A stretch of 64,000 nt of DNA from Hymenoscyphus infarciens (Eukaryota; Ascomycota; Leotiomycetes; Helotiales; Helotiaceae), in assembly GCA_001414345.1 (NCBI GenBank), contig LLCB01000005.1:403265-467264 (forward strand), in the 5' to 3' direction. Below are positions 25,246-37,239 of the stretch, piece after piece (position 1 is the first letter of the stretch; the number at the start of each line of letters is the position of its first letter). Below the pieces are notes generated by a model. That model worked only from the letters and a program-made list of their open reading frames with translations, ran no database searches and was not told where the DNA came from. Position numbers and translations under genes: made by a program.

Positions 25246-26139
25246 TAAAACACTTTTAGATACTTATAGAATAGCTTAGTACTAGATATACTAGCTCTAC
25301 TAGTTAGCTTTAGAGATTTATATATTTAGAATTTATTAAGTAAAGTAAGTAAAAAGAGTAACTAATTATATAATTAATTAAGAAGTCGATTTATTTAAAG
25401 TTTTAAAATACCTAGCTAACTCGCTATATATATTAGTTATAACGACTTTAAAATAATTAATTACTTAATAACTAAAAGTTAGATAATAGTAATTATTAAA
25501 TATAACTAAAGATATACTAGTAAAAAGCTATATTTATAATAGAATAAGTATTTAAAAAGTATATTAAGAAGTAATAAATTTTAAAAAGTAGCTATATATA
25601 GCTTCTTAGCTTATATATAGCTCTTTAGCGCTAATTTATTATATATAAATAATATAAGTTCTAACTCTTAGTTAGACTTAATTTAGAGTACTAATTAGTT
25701 ATATATAGTAAAAGACCTTTTCTAACTTCTACTAGTACTCTTCTCACTATTTACTTAGTATATTATATTTAATATCTTTAAGTAAAAGATTATAATAGAG
25801 ATTATAAGTATAGTTACTATATTAAGTAGAATATTATATATACTTTTATAAGTTATATTCTATATATATTTTAAATATAGCTTAAATATACTTTAAATCT
25901 ATACTAACTCTTTTAGTTACTCTAGTTTATAGAGATAGACTTTACTATTTTATAACTAAAGAAGAAGAAAAGAAAGATAGAGAAGACTATTAAAGCTATT
26001 AATTAGTTACTAGTTATTATAAGTATAAAGATACTAAAGAATATATTAGAGATATAGTTTACTCTTTTAGAAAAGACTTATATACTTTATACTAAGACTA
26101 CTATCTCCTTAGTTATTCTTATACTTTATATTTAGATAT

Positions 26140-28060
26140 ATTTAGAAGCTACTCTTATTTAGAGTAATTTTAAACTAAAATCTAAGTAGCTTCGAACTAT
26201 AATACTACTAAACTAGTATAAAAGTACTAAGATATTAAAATCTAAACTAAAGCTATTTATACTTACTTTATATATAGTAGAGAGATATCGCTTTCTCTTT
26301 ATTTATTTAATCTCTCTTACTCTCTTATATTCTTAATAACTTCTATTTTATAGAATTCTTTCTAATATAGCTAATTACTACTATAAATATATATATTATA
26401 CTACTTATACTAGCTCTTCTTCTAAGAGTAATTTATTTAAAAGTTTATTTCTTTATATTCTCTACTAATAGTAGAATATTTTAGTATAAGTTATATACCG
26501 AGTATAGAGATAGATATAGTATTACTTTCAAGCTTTTAATAGTAGAAGTAGATAGAGAAAACTTATATATTAGAAGCAAATATATATCTAAATACTTATT
26601 TTTTTAGTAGTGCTTTTTAAATATAAGAAAACTAGATAAATTATTATTAAATTTCTATATTATTATATACTTTAGTAGAGTTTAAAGAATAAGATAATAA
26701 TTCTATTATCTAGTTATATTAAAGCTAGAAATATAGATTATACTAAATTATATAAAATATAAGAATAACTAAAGAGATACTAGATATACTAGATATATTA
26801 ATAGTATATTAAGTATTTTAATAATATACTTATAGCTTATTTATAGATTACTTATAAAGTATATATTATTTATATAGTTTACTAGCTTTAAACTAGAAAG
26901 TAAAAGATATACTTTTTACTTTCTTATTAAAGATTTAATATAAGCTATTATAGATATATTATTACTATCTATTCTAAGAACTATATAACTCGATTAGAGT
27001 ATTATAACTTTATAAAAGTCGAGATATTATAGTAAACGTTTAGAATATTTAATAATACTTAAAGAATAACTTTAACTAGTATTACTAGATAGAAATCAAC
27101 GTTATATTATAATATAAATAAGTAAAAAGGTTTTGAATACTTAATATACTCTTAGTATATCTAGTACTTTCTAATATACTTAATATACTTTTATTTTAAG
27201 TATAATAGTAGTATCTTAGCTATAATAAGAATAATAGATATATTAAGTATATTAGAAGTAAATATATTATATATAGATATATATATTAGTATTATATATA
27301 ATATATACGCTATTATATTAATAATTACTTCTATATTAACTATATCTATATACTCTCTATATATAAGAAGCTTTCTACTAAGTAAACTTTTAGTAATTCG
27401 TTTGAATTATTATTTACTTTTTTAATCTATATAGAACTAGATATTCTATAAAAAGATAGAAGACTAGTTATATAATCGTTTATTATAAGATAGTATTAGT
27501 ATACTTAGTATATCTAGTATAAAACTATTATACTAGTATTTAAATGTTTTTTATAATAGAGCTATAATATAGCTATATATAGATATATAAATAGCTAGAA
27601 CTTAATTATATAAACTTTTATTAGTCTATTAGAGACTAGAGAGTATATATATATTTATCTAATTAGTTTATATATATTACTCTAATAAACTCTTAAAACT
27701 TTAGATATTTTAAAATATTTAATTTAATAAAAACTAGAATATATATATAATATATATATTATATTTATTTTTTTAATTTATTTAGATCTTTTAGTTTAAT
27801 AAAAACTAAAAAGTATTTATAATAAATTTATTTATTTATATAATTACTTTAGACTTATTAGTCTCTTAGCTACTAAAAATTATATATAATATTTATATTT
27901 TATTTATTTATTTAATTAGTATAGACTTATTATTCTATTAAAGACTAATAAAACTAAAAGATATAAATATTCTAGACTTATTAGTCTATTAAAGTTTAAG
28001 AAGTATAAACTTACTAAGTATTTTATATTTAGTATTACTATTCTAATATTATACTTTAGT
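26140..28060 (+). repeat. Second copy of the repeat family at 985-2960
   Basis: The segment near 26150-26250 (AAGTAGCTTCGAACTATAATAC and following) matches 985-1100. The segment near 27600-28060 matches 2690-2960, including TTAGTCTATTAAAGT and ATTCTAATATTATACT. The interior is heavily mutated and no domain can be read. Confidence 0.5.
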
Positions 28061-29082
28061 TAATTTAGATAGTCTATAGCTAAATATATACTATATTCTA
28101 TCTTAATTCTTAAGATTTCTTATTTTAGATATATAAGTATTTTAATATATAACTAGCTACTATATTATAACGCTTTAACTAAGTTATATAGCTCTTAGAA
28201 AAGCTAGTTATAACTAGTATAACTAGCTTTATAGAGAGTCGAGTCTTAATTAAATCCGTATATCTATAGTATAAAGATTTGATTTCTTTTCTAGTTTCTC
28301 GTTCTTAATATTAACGTAATCAATTCTAGAGAATTTACTAGAGAAGTGCTAAGTTTAAGATAATAAGATTACGTCTATAAACTAGGAAAGCTTATAGTGA
28401 TTTTACTTTTAGCTTACTTATATATTAATAGCTTAGCTTATACTTTTGTTTCTTATCTTCTAGGTTATAGTCTACTTATTATTTTAAGCTTATCCGTACT
28501 TTTATAGCTTACTCGTACCTTTGTCGCTTACTTAGTTTTACGCTTTATAGCTTATTTCTTATTTAATAGAGTATAAGACTAGTAGATATCTCTATAGTAA
28601 TAAACCTTCTTTTCTTCTTATAACGCGATTCTATTCTTATCTTTTATCTAGTTAAGTATTATTTTAATTCTTAGAGAAAGAGTTAAAGTACTAACTATTA
28701 AATAAGGTCGAGCTAAAGTCTAATTATATATATTATTTCTCTTTCCTATAAACTTAATAGAGCTCTAGCTTATTTTTTAGTAATAGAAGAGCTCTAAAAA
28801 TATAACCTAATATATCTAAGTACTAAGTCGCGGTACCTCGTACTAGTGCTAGGTAATCTGAGTTAGTTTATAGTTTATAGTTCTTTCGACAGACACGCTT
28901 ATTTAGGTCTCTAGTAGCCTAACTTCTTAATATATATAACGACGCCTCTATATATATACTATGCCTAATTAGTACTAAGCTCTATCGACGTCGGAGTTAA
29001 AGTCCGACCGACTTATACTATACTTACCGCTATTCCTAATTAGAGTATTTAACTACTTATACTTCTTAAAGACACTTTTTTT

Positions 29083-30460
29083 TACCTTTTACTATTCTAT
29101 ATCTAACTTTTATTATTTTATATCTATCTCTCTACTAAAGTCTTATAGCTAAACTTACTCGTCTATACTAAGATTATAGTTCTTAAGTAAACGTATACTA
29201 CCTAATTATAGTCTCTTAGATATATATATTATCGTCGTCGTCGCTTAACCTCGCCGTTGCTTAACCTCGTTGTTAATACTAAAAGTTATAAAATTAAAGC
29301 TATTTATAGATATTAAATTCTTAAATTAGTAAAACCTTTTACTATTCTATATCTAGTATTTATTATACTATATCTACTCTATAAAAAGCTTCTATAAAAT
29401 ATATAGTAAATAAGTACTTATTATATATATAATCTTTTTAAGCTTTTAAAGCTTATTTAGCTAATATATACTACTAAAATTAAATAATATATTCTTCTAA
29501 TCTCTTAATTTTTAACTTCTATATATATAGCTATATTATTAAATTACTACTACTATTAGTACTAGTATAGCTCTAGTTCTCTATTATAAATACTAATATA
29601 AATATAATAAGCTAAATAATAATTAAGAAAAGTTTATAATATAACTAGAAATATATAAATACTTTTTAATCTAGTACTTATATATAAATCTTATATATTT
29701 ATAATAGATATAGTTATTATATACTAAGCTAGAGACTTAGATCTCTAGCTAAGTTACTTAGATAGTAGTTTACGAGCTTAGTTAGCTCTCTATTTAAGAT
29801 TTATATACTATAATATATAATATTCTACTTATTCTTTATAAAATTATATATATACTAAATAAGCTCTTAATAATTAATATTAACATATACTATAGTATAT
29901 ACTATAATTCTAGTTTATAATTATAGTTATATTTAGTAAATTATTATAATACTTACTTATCTAATAAGAATATATTTCTACGTCTAGCTACTTATACTTA
30001 AAGCTATTTTTAAATACTATTATAGATATAGTATATTATCTTATAATAGAGTCTTAATTATAAGAGAAAGAGAAATAGTTATTAGTCTAGATAATTCTAG
30101 ACTCTTAATATCTAACTCTTTTTACTAGTCTATAATTAGTATACTTAATATATAAATCCTTCTAAATCTAGAAAAAGTCTTAAGTTAAAGTAATAAAAGC
30201 TTTATATATAAAAAGAAATAAGAACTTTAATAGTAATAGTAATAGTAATAATAGAAGTAATAGGCTTTATATAGTTCTAAAGGTAGCTCTTTTTATAAGT
30301 ATAGTAACGTTATATTATACTATACTTATAAACGTTTACTCTACTTAAAAGTAGATAGATAAGATAAATAGATAGAGTAGATAGATAGAGTAGACGAGTG
30401 AGTTTAGCTATAACATTTAGATATAGAATAACAAAAGTTAGATATAGAATAGTAAAAGGG
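29083..30460. mobile_element. DNA transposon relic with about 80-bp terminal inverted repeats
   Basis: The left end (29083-29168) and right end (30380-30460) are inverted copies sharing CTTTTACTATTCTATATCTA and ATAGCTAAACT, and both run on to CTCGTCTA. A third partial copy of the motif lies near 29334-29365. The 1.2-kb interior has no intact ORF. Confidence 0.65.
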
Positions 30461-30899
30461 TTTTTTTTAACTCTAAGAACCTACTCGGTCAGGTATTCTA
30501 GACGTTATAGGCTCGTGCGTAAGCATTATCTAGCTTTAAAAACATACTAAAATAGACGAATCTAACACTTTTTATTAAATTATTATTAAATAACTATACT
30601 TTATTTTCTTTTATAAGTATATCTATTAAATATATTAATACGAAAGGTCGACAACCTCTCTACTAAAAGACGAATTAGAAGTAAGTCCTACTTACTTAGA
30701 GGACTATTATAGTAGCCTCTTCTCTATTCTCGGATTAGATAGAGTAACTTTATAAGAACGCTATTCTACCTAATATACCTATAACTACCTTAGGTATAAG
30801 ATAAATTCGAATATATGTATAAGAGAATACTAAGAAGATAAGAAGTAGAACGACTTTATAAGCTCCTTTATAAGTAATTAGTAATAATACTAATCGACC

Positions 30900-31990
30900 T
30901 CGTTCTCCTTCTATACCTATAAAGCTTACTCTCTACCTATAAAACCGAATAATTACTTATATTACCTTCTCTTAAGAAAACCGACGAAAGACCCCCTTTA
31001 TACTTCTCTTTAAACTTAGCTTTACTAGAAATAACAACGATTTTAAGAACTTTTCTAAGTCTAGCTTTAAGTAAGTTATATATAATACTAGTTACTCTTT
31101 TAAATAAGAGGCATTTAAGCTAGATTTAACTCCTAAGCTAATAAAGGATCGTATAAAAGTAGTAGAAGCGTTTCTTATAGTAGACCTCTTATAAGTTATC
31201 TTTATAGATACTACTATAATTCGCCTAGAGCTAGAAAGCTCTAACGTATACTAGTATACTACGTAAGAGTATATATACCTAGACGTTAAGACTACTACTA
31301 TTAAAGAGTTCGTAGACAGCTAGTTCTTTAAGACTATATATCTAGATTAGCGATAAAGACCTTATTATATTTATAACTATAAAGAAGACGATGAAGTAAT
31401 AGAAGTAAAGAAGGACCTTATAGAACGAAATATCTTATAGAAACCGATTTTAGAATAATAGTTCAGAGAATAAGAAGCTACTAAAGAAAGAGAATAAACT
31501 ATAAAGAGGTAAAGCTTTTCTAGAAGAAGAGTAAGTTATAAAGTCTTTATAAAGAACAGACGTTTTAAGTAAGAGAATAGAAGTAAAGAGAGAGTAGACT
31601 AGTATTAGGTTACTAAGAGCTACTTTAAGTCTAAGGTTATCTTTTAAATAAAGGAGATAAAGAAGAAAGAGAGAAAGAAGAAGATATACTTAGCTATAGA
31701 TAACGCTAGTCTATATATTTATTAGAGTACTAAAGCTACTCTTAAATATTATAGTATTCTCTAATTTCTTTATTCTATCTAGTCTTCTAATCTTAATCTT
31801 ATAATAGCTTACTAAGATTATATTAGAAAGTAGCTTATAAAGAGAAAAGTCTCTCTAAAGAATAGAAAAGAGATCTAAGAGGCTTAGATAGAGAAGTATA
31901 ATAAGATTCTATAAAGAGTAATAAATAATATAATTAGATATATATAGATTATATATTAGTAGATTAGTAATAATAGTAGAGATAACTGCT
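30900..31990 (+). pseudogene. Tc1/mariner-superfamily transposase relic
   Basis: A plus-strand frame broken by stops shows the C-terminal half of a Tc1/IS630-type DDE transposase. AIDNASLYI lies near 31695-31722 (second catalytic Asp followed by Asn). SSNLNLIIAYQDYIRK-like sequence at about 31780-31830 corresponds to the family's SPDLNPIExxWdxlrk. The segment 31850-31950, with a run of Lys/Arg/Glu and an ending like NNIIRYI, fits the family's tail. Several Gln codons have become stops and Pro codons Ser/Leu, in keeping with RIP. No TIRs were tied to it with confidence. Confidence 0.65.
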
Positions 31991-32414
31991 TTTATAGATA
32001 ATAGAAATAGCTTTAGTTTTTATATATAACTAGTATCTAGTGTCTAAAATGTCTATAGTATTAAATTAGTATAGAGGTGATTTTCTAGCTAAGTATACTT
32101 TACTCTACTATAACGCCTAGAATACTCGACCGAGTACTATCTCAACTATAGACGCTATTATATAATATCTCTAAACTTCGACTCTTGCTTTTTACTCTTT
32201 AGATATCTTTCTCTCTTACTTTAGCTAATTAGGTAGTCTTTTAGCCTCTTATTAATAACGTTTACGATTAGAAGTAATATATTAGTTATATATACTAGAG
32301 TATAGTCTACTTATAGTATAATAACGCCCGGCTGTTAAGCGAGTAAGCCTAAGCTAGCTAGATTAGGAATAGACTACTCTGCTAACTACACTTATATATC
32401 TCTTACTTTTATAT

Positions 32415-32969
32415 AGTGTTTTAGGTTTCTCTACCTAATCTGTTATTCTATTCTACCTCGACGCTCCTTCTTCTTCCTATCTCTATTTTAAGACTATCTC
32501 GCCTTCTTCTATTCTTAAATTCTAGCTTTCCTAGCTACTCCTATTCTATAGTACTTGCTTGCCTTTTCTTACTAAATAGAGAGGCTAGGATAGAAAGAGT
32601 TAGACTAGTTAATTTCGCTTAAAGCTTAGAAGGTAGGTAGAAAAGAGAGTCTAGGTCGCTAATTTCGCTTAATATCTAGAAAGCGAGTAGAAAAGAGAGT
32701 CTTAAATAGAAAAGAGAGTCTAGGTCCTAATTAGAGGGTTACCTTCCTAATCCTACTCTAGCCTAGCCTTCTTTTTTTATCTATCTAGCTACTTCTATTC
32801 TGTTTTTAGAACTTTCCTAGCTACTCCTATCCTAGTTAGAGTACCTAGCCTACTAAACTTAGCCTAGCCTTAATCCTAATCTAGCCTAGCCTCTTCTATT
32901 CTTACCTAGGTAAGTAGCCTATCCTATCCTAAGTACTAGGCTAACTAAGGCGGGGAAAGCTAAAACACT
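32415..32969 (-). mobile_element. MITE-like element, copy A (RIP-mutated)
   Basis: This 555-bp element begins AGTGTTTTAGGTTTCTCTAC and ends with the inverse of AGTGTTTTAGCTTTCCCCGCC. It has no coding capacity. The same sequence, inverted, occurs at 33031-34086 (copy B) and 56456-56991 (copy C). It meets copy B head to head at the palindrome centred on 33000. Confidence 0.75.
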
Positions 32970-33067
32970 GCTTTTATACTACTAGGGACTTAAATAAGCG
33001 GCTTATTTAGATCCTTAGTAGTATAAAAGCAGTGTTTTAGCTTTCCCCGCCTTAGTTAGCCTAGTAC
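32933..33067. repeat. 135-bp near-perfect palindrome
   Basis: Arms of 66 bp (32933-32998 and 33002-33067) are separated by CGG and differ at only about three positions. The arms are the ends of MITE copies A and B facing each other, so this is the junction of a head-to-head insertion or duplication. It could form a long hairpin. Confidence 0.9.
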
Positions 33068-34086
33068 TCCGGAGAGGATAGGCTACCTCTCTCTATTAGG
33101 AAAGGAGAGAATAGGCTAATTTCACTTATAGGCTAGGCTGAATTAGGCAGAAGAGATACTAAATTTAGATAGAAGAGGTAAGAAAGACTAAAAGATAGAG
33201 CTAGGTAAGAAGAGGTGCTAGAGAGAATAGAATAGAATAGGAAGTATATAAGTAAAAAGTAAGTAAAAAGTAATAAAAAGTACTAATATTATAGTTAAAG
33301 CTACTAAAAGACGAGATATTATATCTAAATTACGTATTATCTTAGTAGATTAGTAATAACCTAATTCTCTTTATTCTACTACTTGTCTTCTAAGTCCTTT
33401 TAAATAGTACTAAATTAAGTACTCTACTAGGTACTTGATTTACTATAGTAAAACCCCTGTTTTTAGGTACCGATTAGAGACTAATATTATATGCTTTTCT
33501 TAGGTACTTCGTCCTAGCCGAATCAGTCTATAGCGGGACCTAGTAAAGTAGGGTTTATTTAGGAGGCTCTGTTATAGACTGTTACGCCTGAGACTAAGTA
33601 GTACCACTCCCGCTAAATCCACTAATAACACTATAAATAATATAACGTATCTGACCAAACAGCTGTAGCGAAATTAAATACAAGGGTTAAAGGACTAATT
33701 GAAAAATCTCCTTGAACCTATAGACAAGGCTCTTAGAAGCCACGAACAAGGGAATTCAAGCCAAAAGCCAGGGTTTTGTAGGGTTTCTAAGGCATTTGCA
33801 GGGCATAAGTGGTGTTAATCTCACTATAGCTGTTTAGTCGGATACGTTATATATTTAAGGCTAGCATATACCCTGCCTAGCCTCCCCTATAGGCTGGGAA
33901 AGGCTACCCCGATACCTCGGATAGGAAAGGATAGGCGGAACAAATTTCGGAATAGGATCGGAGTGGCTAGGAGAAGTGATATATTAGGATAGGATTAGGC
34001 GGGATAGCCTTAAAATAGAGGCAGGAAGGAGAAGGAGCGTCAAGGCAGGATAGGATAACAGATTAGGCGGGGAAACCCAAAACACT
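33031..34086 (+). mobile_element. MITE-like element, copy B, interrupted and partly free of RIP
   Basis: It begins AGTGTTTTAGCTTTCCCCGCC and ends GCGGGGAAACCCAAAACACT, giving a TIR of about 20 bp. The right half (33,860-34,086) keeps high GC and CpA/TpG, unlike copies A and C. About 500 bp of foreign sequence, including the TIR element at 33640-33853, splits it. Confidence 0.65.
33640..33853. mobile_element. 214-bp TIR element (MITE), little RIP
   Basis: Ends starting ATATAACGTATC form 38-bp inverted repeats with about six mismatches, mostly transitions. The interior, about 140 bp, is of ordinary composition and non-coding. Flanking TA fits a Tc1/mariner-type target site. Confidence 0.75.
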
Positions 34087-34544
34087 GAATAAGCGTACCC
34101 CTTTCGACCTGGTGAAAGGCTGGAAAAGGAGACAGGTATTTCTGGCTCTGGCCTCATCCTTTTTCAAAGAAAAACTTGACATGCGTTTCCAAGTGGAATA
34201 TGTGTGGTGTCTATAGCACCCATTGGTTCAAGTGAACCAGATTTGTTAGAGGAAGGAACCATAGGCATGCCGTACAGGGCATGGGGGTTACAATTACCCC
34301 GCGGTATAGACAAATCGCGGGGTGCTTCTTTCCTTCTGCGACAGCGTTACTTCTCACCTCCTTTTGCTTTATTTTCTTCGTTCAATTTTGCGCTTTATTG
34401 TTTCTGCGCTTCTATTGGGGTTCTATTTTGATTTTTACACCTTAGAGAGAGTCTACCGGTGTTGGCGCCCTATTGAAGTTCTTCTCAGCTCCCATCGCGA
34501 CAAGAAGAAAAAGCGACGAAGAGCTCTTGAAATCGCAAACTAAA
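33854..34544. promoter_or_regulatory. 5' flank of the phosphatase gene
   Basis: It holds the right half of MITE copy B, then about 450 bp of unique sequence. The last 200 bp are C/T-rich and end in AAAATGACG at the start codon. The MITE thus lies within the probable promoter. Confidence 0.45.
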
Positions 34545-35675
34545 ATGACGACCACGACGGATGGCCTAGGGAGCTTGACGACGATAGAGGATTTGAGAAT
34601 CGCGGAAGAGGTTACGAGCAAAGCTCCATTCATACAAATACCCAACTTAGATAACTTCCGCGATATAGGGGGATGGGGTGTCGTTCTTCCTCCTCCTTTC
34701 TCCACCATCCAACCAAATCCTCCACAACGCGCTCGAGTACGGAAAAACATACTCTACCGCTCCCCAGACCTCGGATCCCTAACAAAAGACGGGGAGAAGA
34801 AGATAAAAGAAGAGTTGGGCGTCAAGACGATCATTGATCTGAGAAGTGTACCGCAGATTGATAGGGCCGGGGGAGTGAGGGAGATAGATGGTGTAAGGAG
34901 GGTTTGGGCTCCGGTTTTCGAGGTTGGGATGTATAGTCCTGAACGCGCGGGCCAGAGATATTTGATGTATTGTGGGGAGGGTGAGGTTAGTTTGAATTTT
35001 CTTGTTGATTCTCTACCTCTGTGGTTTTTGGTTCGGGGTAGGAGCTGGGAATTGAGTGCTGTCGGATCTGAGTGATGGGCTTGTCTTTGGAATATGCAGG
35101 TTGCAGTTGGAGACGGGAGATGAGAAGAGAGATAAATGGAGGAGATGTTCTAATGCTAATTGATTCAATAGGGAATCATTGCCGCATTCCAAGAAATAAT
35201 GACACACGGCGCAAAAGCCTCATTCGCGCCGCTTCTTCGACATCTTGCCTCTTTATCCCCGTCTGACCAGCCCTCTCCATCCGATCGGTCCACTCCACCA
35301 GCAACAATTCTCCACTGCACAACAGGCAACAACCGCTCAGGAGTCTTCATAGCCCTTCTCCTCTCCCTCCTCGGTGTCCCCGATGAACAAGTTGCAGACG
35401 AATATGCATTGTCTCAATACGGGCTAACTCGATCGAGGGAAGCGACTATCGATCGACTTATGAAGAATAAGAAGTTCGTGGAGGCTATTGGGACAGGGGA
35501 GGGGGGGCGGAAGAAGGCCATGGGTATGGTTGGTGCGAGGAGGAGCAGTATGCTGGCTTTTCTTGAGATGGTGAGGGAACGGTGGGGGAGTGTGGAAAGA
35601 TGGGTTGAGAAAGAGGTTGGTGTGGAGAAGGAGGTTTTAGGGAAGGTTAGGTGTGTGTTGATTGACGGGTTTTGA
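34545..35675 (+). CDS. Tyrosine phosphatase of the LipA/PtpB-like (Y_phosphatase3) family
   Basis: Two exons (34545-34985 and 35172-35675) join in phase 0 to give 314 residues. The family layout is complete: NFRDIGG near residue 38, RKNILYRSPDLGSLT, TIIDLRS, then PVFE...YSPERAGQRY, and the CX5R loop HCTTGNNRSG with Cys196 and Arg202. The motif DEQVADEYALS follows, as in related enzymes. These are cytosolic protein-tyrosine or phosphoinositide phosphatases in bacteria and fungi; the substrate here is unknown. The intron has donor GTTAGT and is 186 nt, long for this window; a second small exon within it cannot be excluded, but the direct junction GEGE|GIIAAF fits the family best. The frame is open upstream to a TTG at 34473, but the first ATG is at 34545. 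Confidence 0.88.
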
Positions 35676-35958
35676 GTTTTGGAGTGCACCGATGAAGGTA
35701 GACTGAGGGGTGGAGGTCGAGTGCTTAGAAAAGAAAGATGCTGAGTGGATTTAAGAGGGAGATAGTAGAGATGGCTTCTCGTATTTAGGCAATGAGGTGT
35801 TGGCGATTATATGGTCGTTTTTGAATCCGTTTACCTCCATTTGGAAATCCGATCCGTCTCTTTTTGTATTCTATCTCGTACCCTTAGCTTCATGCCCCGT
35901 CGTTCCACAGGTTATTGTCCTTACTTGTAATCAGACTTGGGCGGCGATCTTACCGGTG
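35676..35958. other. 3' flank of the phosphatase gene
   Basis: About 280 bp of ordinary sequence without a convincing gene leads to the next AT-rich block. Confidence 0.5.
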
Positions 35959-36400
35959 ATATATTTATCGTATTATATTAAGTGATCTAATTAATACCAG
36001 GTTTCTAAGGATAACTGAGAATATATCGATTATTAGTAGAAAAATAGTTAATTTAGAGGATAATATTTCTTCTAGCTAAGAGCTAATAGAATACTTTATC
36101 TTAGTATTTTCTAAAAATAAAGAGAAAGTTATATAATTTTAATAGTAAGTTCTAATTATTTATAACTCTAAGAGATCACACGTCTTATTATAAGTCTTTT
36201 ATACAAAAGATTAAGATTTATATAATAGCTTCTTAATTTAATAAAGCAGATTTTGATAAAGAAAATTTAAGTTATATAATATCTATTTAGTATTATTACT
36301 TTTCTAATAATATTTTATTATATTAGATAAGAATTTATAATATTTAACCTACGATATATATCGCGATAATCTAATAAATATCGTATCGCCGCCTAAGTCT
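35959..36400 (+). mobile_element. Short, internally deleted copy of the element at 55281-56109
   Basis: It begins ATATTTATCGTATTATATTA and ends CGTATCGCCGCCTAAGTCT, as does 55281-56109, in the same orientation. It is about 390 bp shorter, mainly through loss of the middle. The ends show a weak inverted match (TATTTAT / ATAAATA), suggesting a non-autonomous DNA element. It marks the left edge of the AT-rich block beside the cluster island. Confidence 0.65.
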
Positions 36401-36612
36401 GCTTATATTTTAATAAACGACAAAAACTTCAAAATATAGTGTTGCTTTTTTTCATCATAATTTATTATTAACAAGAAGCTCTTTCTTGCGGCAATGATAA
36501 ATGTTTGTAGAGTGAAATGAGAAGAACTAGCAGAGGAAATTTTGAAATAAGTAATTGCTAATTTAAGAAACAAAACAGAACAAGTTTAGCTACCTACGGC
36601 ATCCCGTATATA

Positions 36613-37228
36613 CTAAAAGTCGGAAACGACTAAATCGCAAATTGTTACTTTTTATAGGTATAAATATAAATATTTTTTAATTTAAGTTCTCTCTCTCTCC
36701 TTCTTCTATCCTCTCCTCTATAATAAGACTAGATAGTCTTAACTATAATAACTAATTAGAGAATAGAGAGTAAGAACAAGTATTATATATATAGTAGTAA
36801 TATCGCCTTCTTACTATTAAATTCTTACTCTTTATTACCTAACTCTTATATCCCTTTCTTCTTATTATCTTGATATAACTAAGAGAGAATAAGAAAGAGA
36901 GGAATAGAGAAGAGGAGAGGGAGAAGAGGGAAAGAGTAGAGAGAATATTTACTTTAAACTCCTTTTACCTACGCTAGGAAAAACCTTCCTCTGAAAAGTT
37001 TACTTACCTTCTTACCTTCTACTCTCTCCTTTGCTTACTCTCTTATCTTACTCTTATTCTTCTCCTACTCTCTTCTATACTCTCTTAGTATACGTAATAT
37101 ATAGAAGAATAGGATAAGAGAGTAAGAGAGTAAGAGAGTAAGAGAATAGGATAATATAGTTTAAGATTTGCTATATCCCTTAACTTTTATAATCTGTGAT
37201 TTGCGATTTAGTCGATTCCGGCTTTTAG
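36613..37228. mobile_element. 616-bp TIR element
   Basis: The ends CTAAAAGTCGGAAACGACTA and the inverse of CGATTCCGGCTTTTAG form inverted repeats that extend through AAATCGCAAAT, about 30 bp. The interior is purine/pyrimidine-biased with a (GTAAGAGA)n tandem run at 37113-37147 and no ORF. Confidence 0.7.
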
Positions 37229-37239
37229 GACGCCCTACT

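Larger units (their letters stand above)
24110..33600. repeat. AT-rich, RIP-mutated repeat block
   Basis: It has the same CpA/TpG depletion as the first block and no long ORF. It contains a foldback element, a repeat copy shared with 985-2960, a TIR element, a Tc1-type transposase relic and MITE-like copies, listed separately. Mutation is lighter towards 33,500-34,090, where GC-rich repeat sequence survives. Confidence 0.9.
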
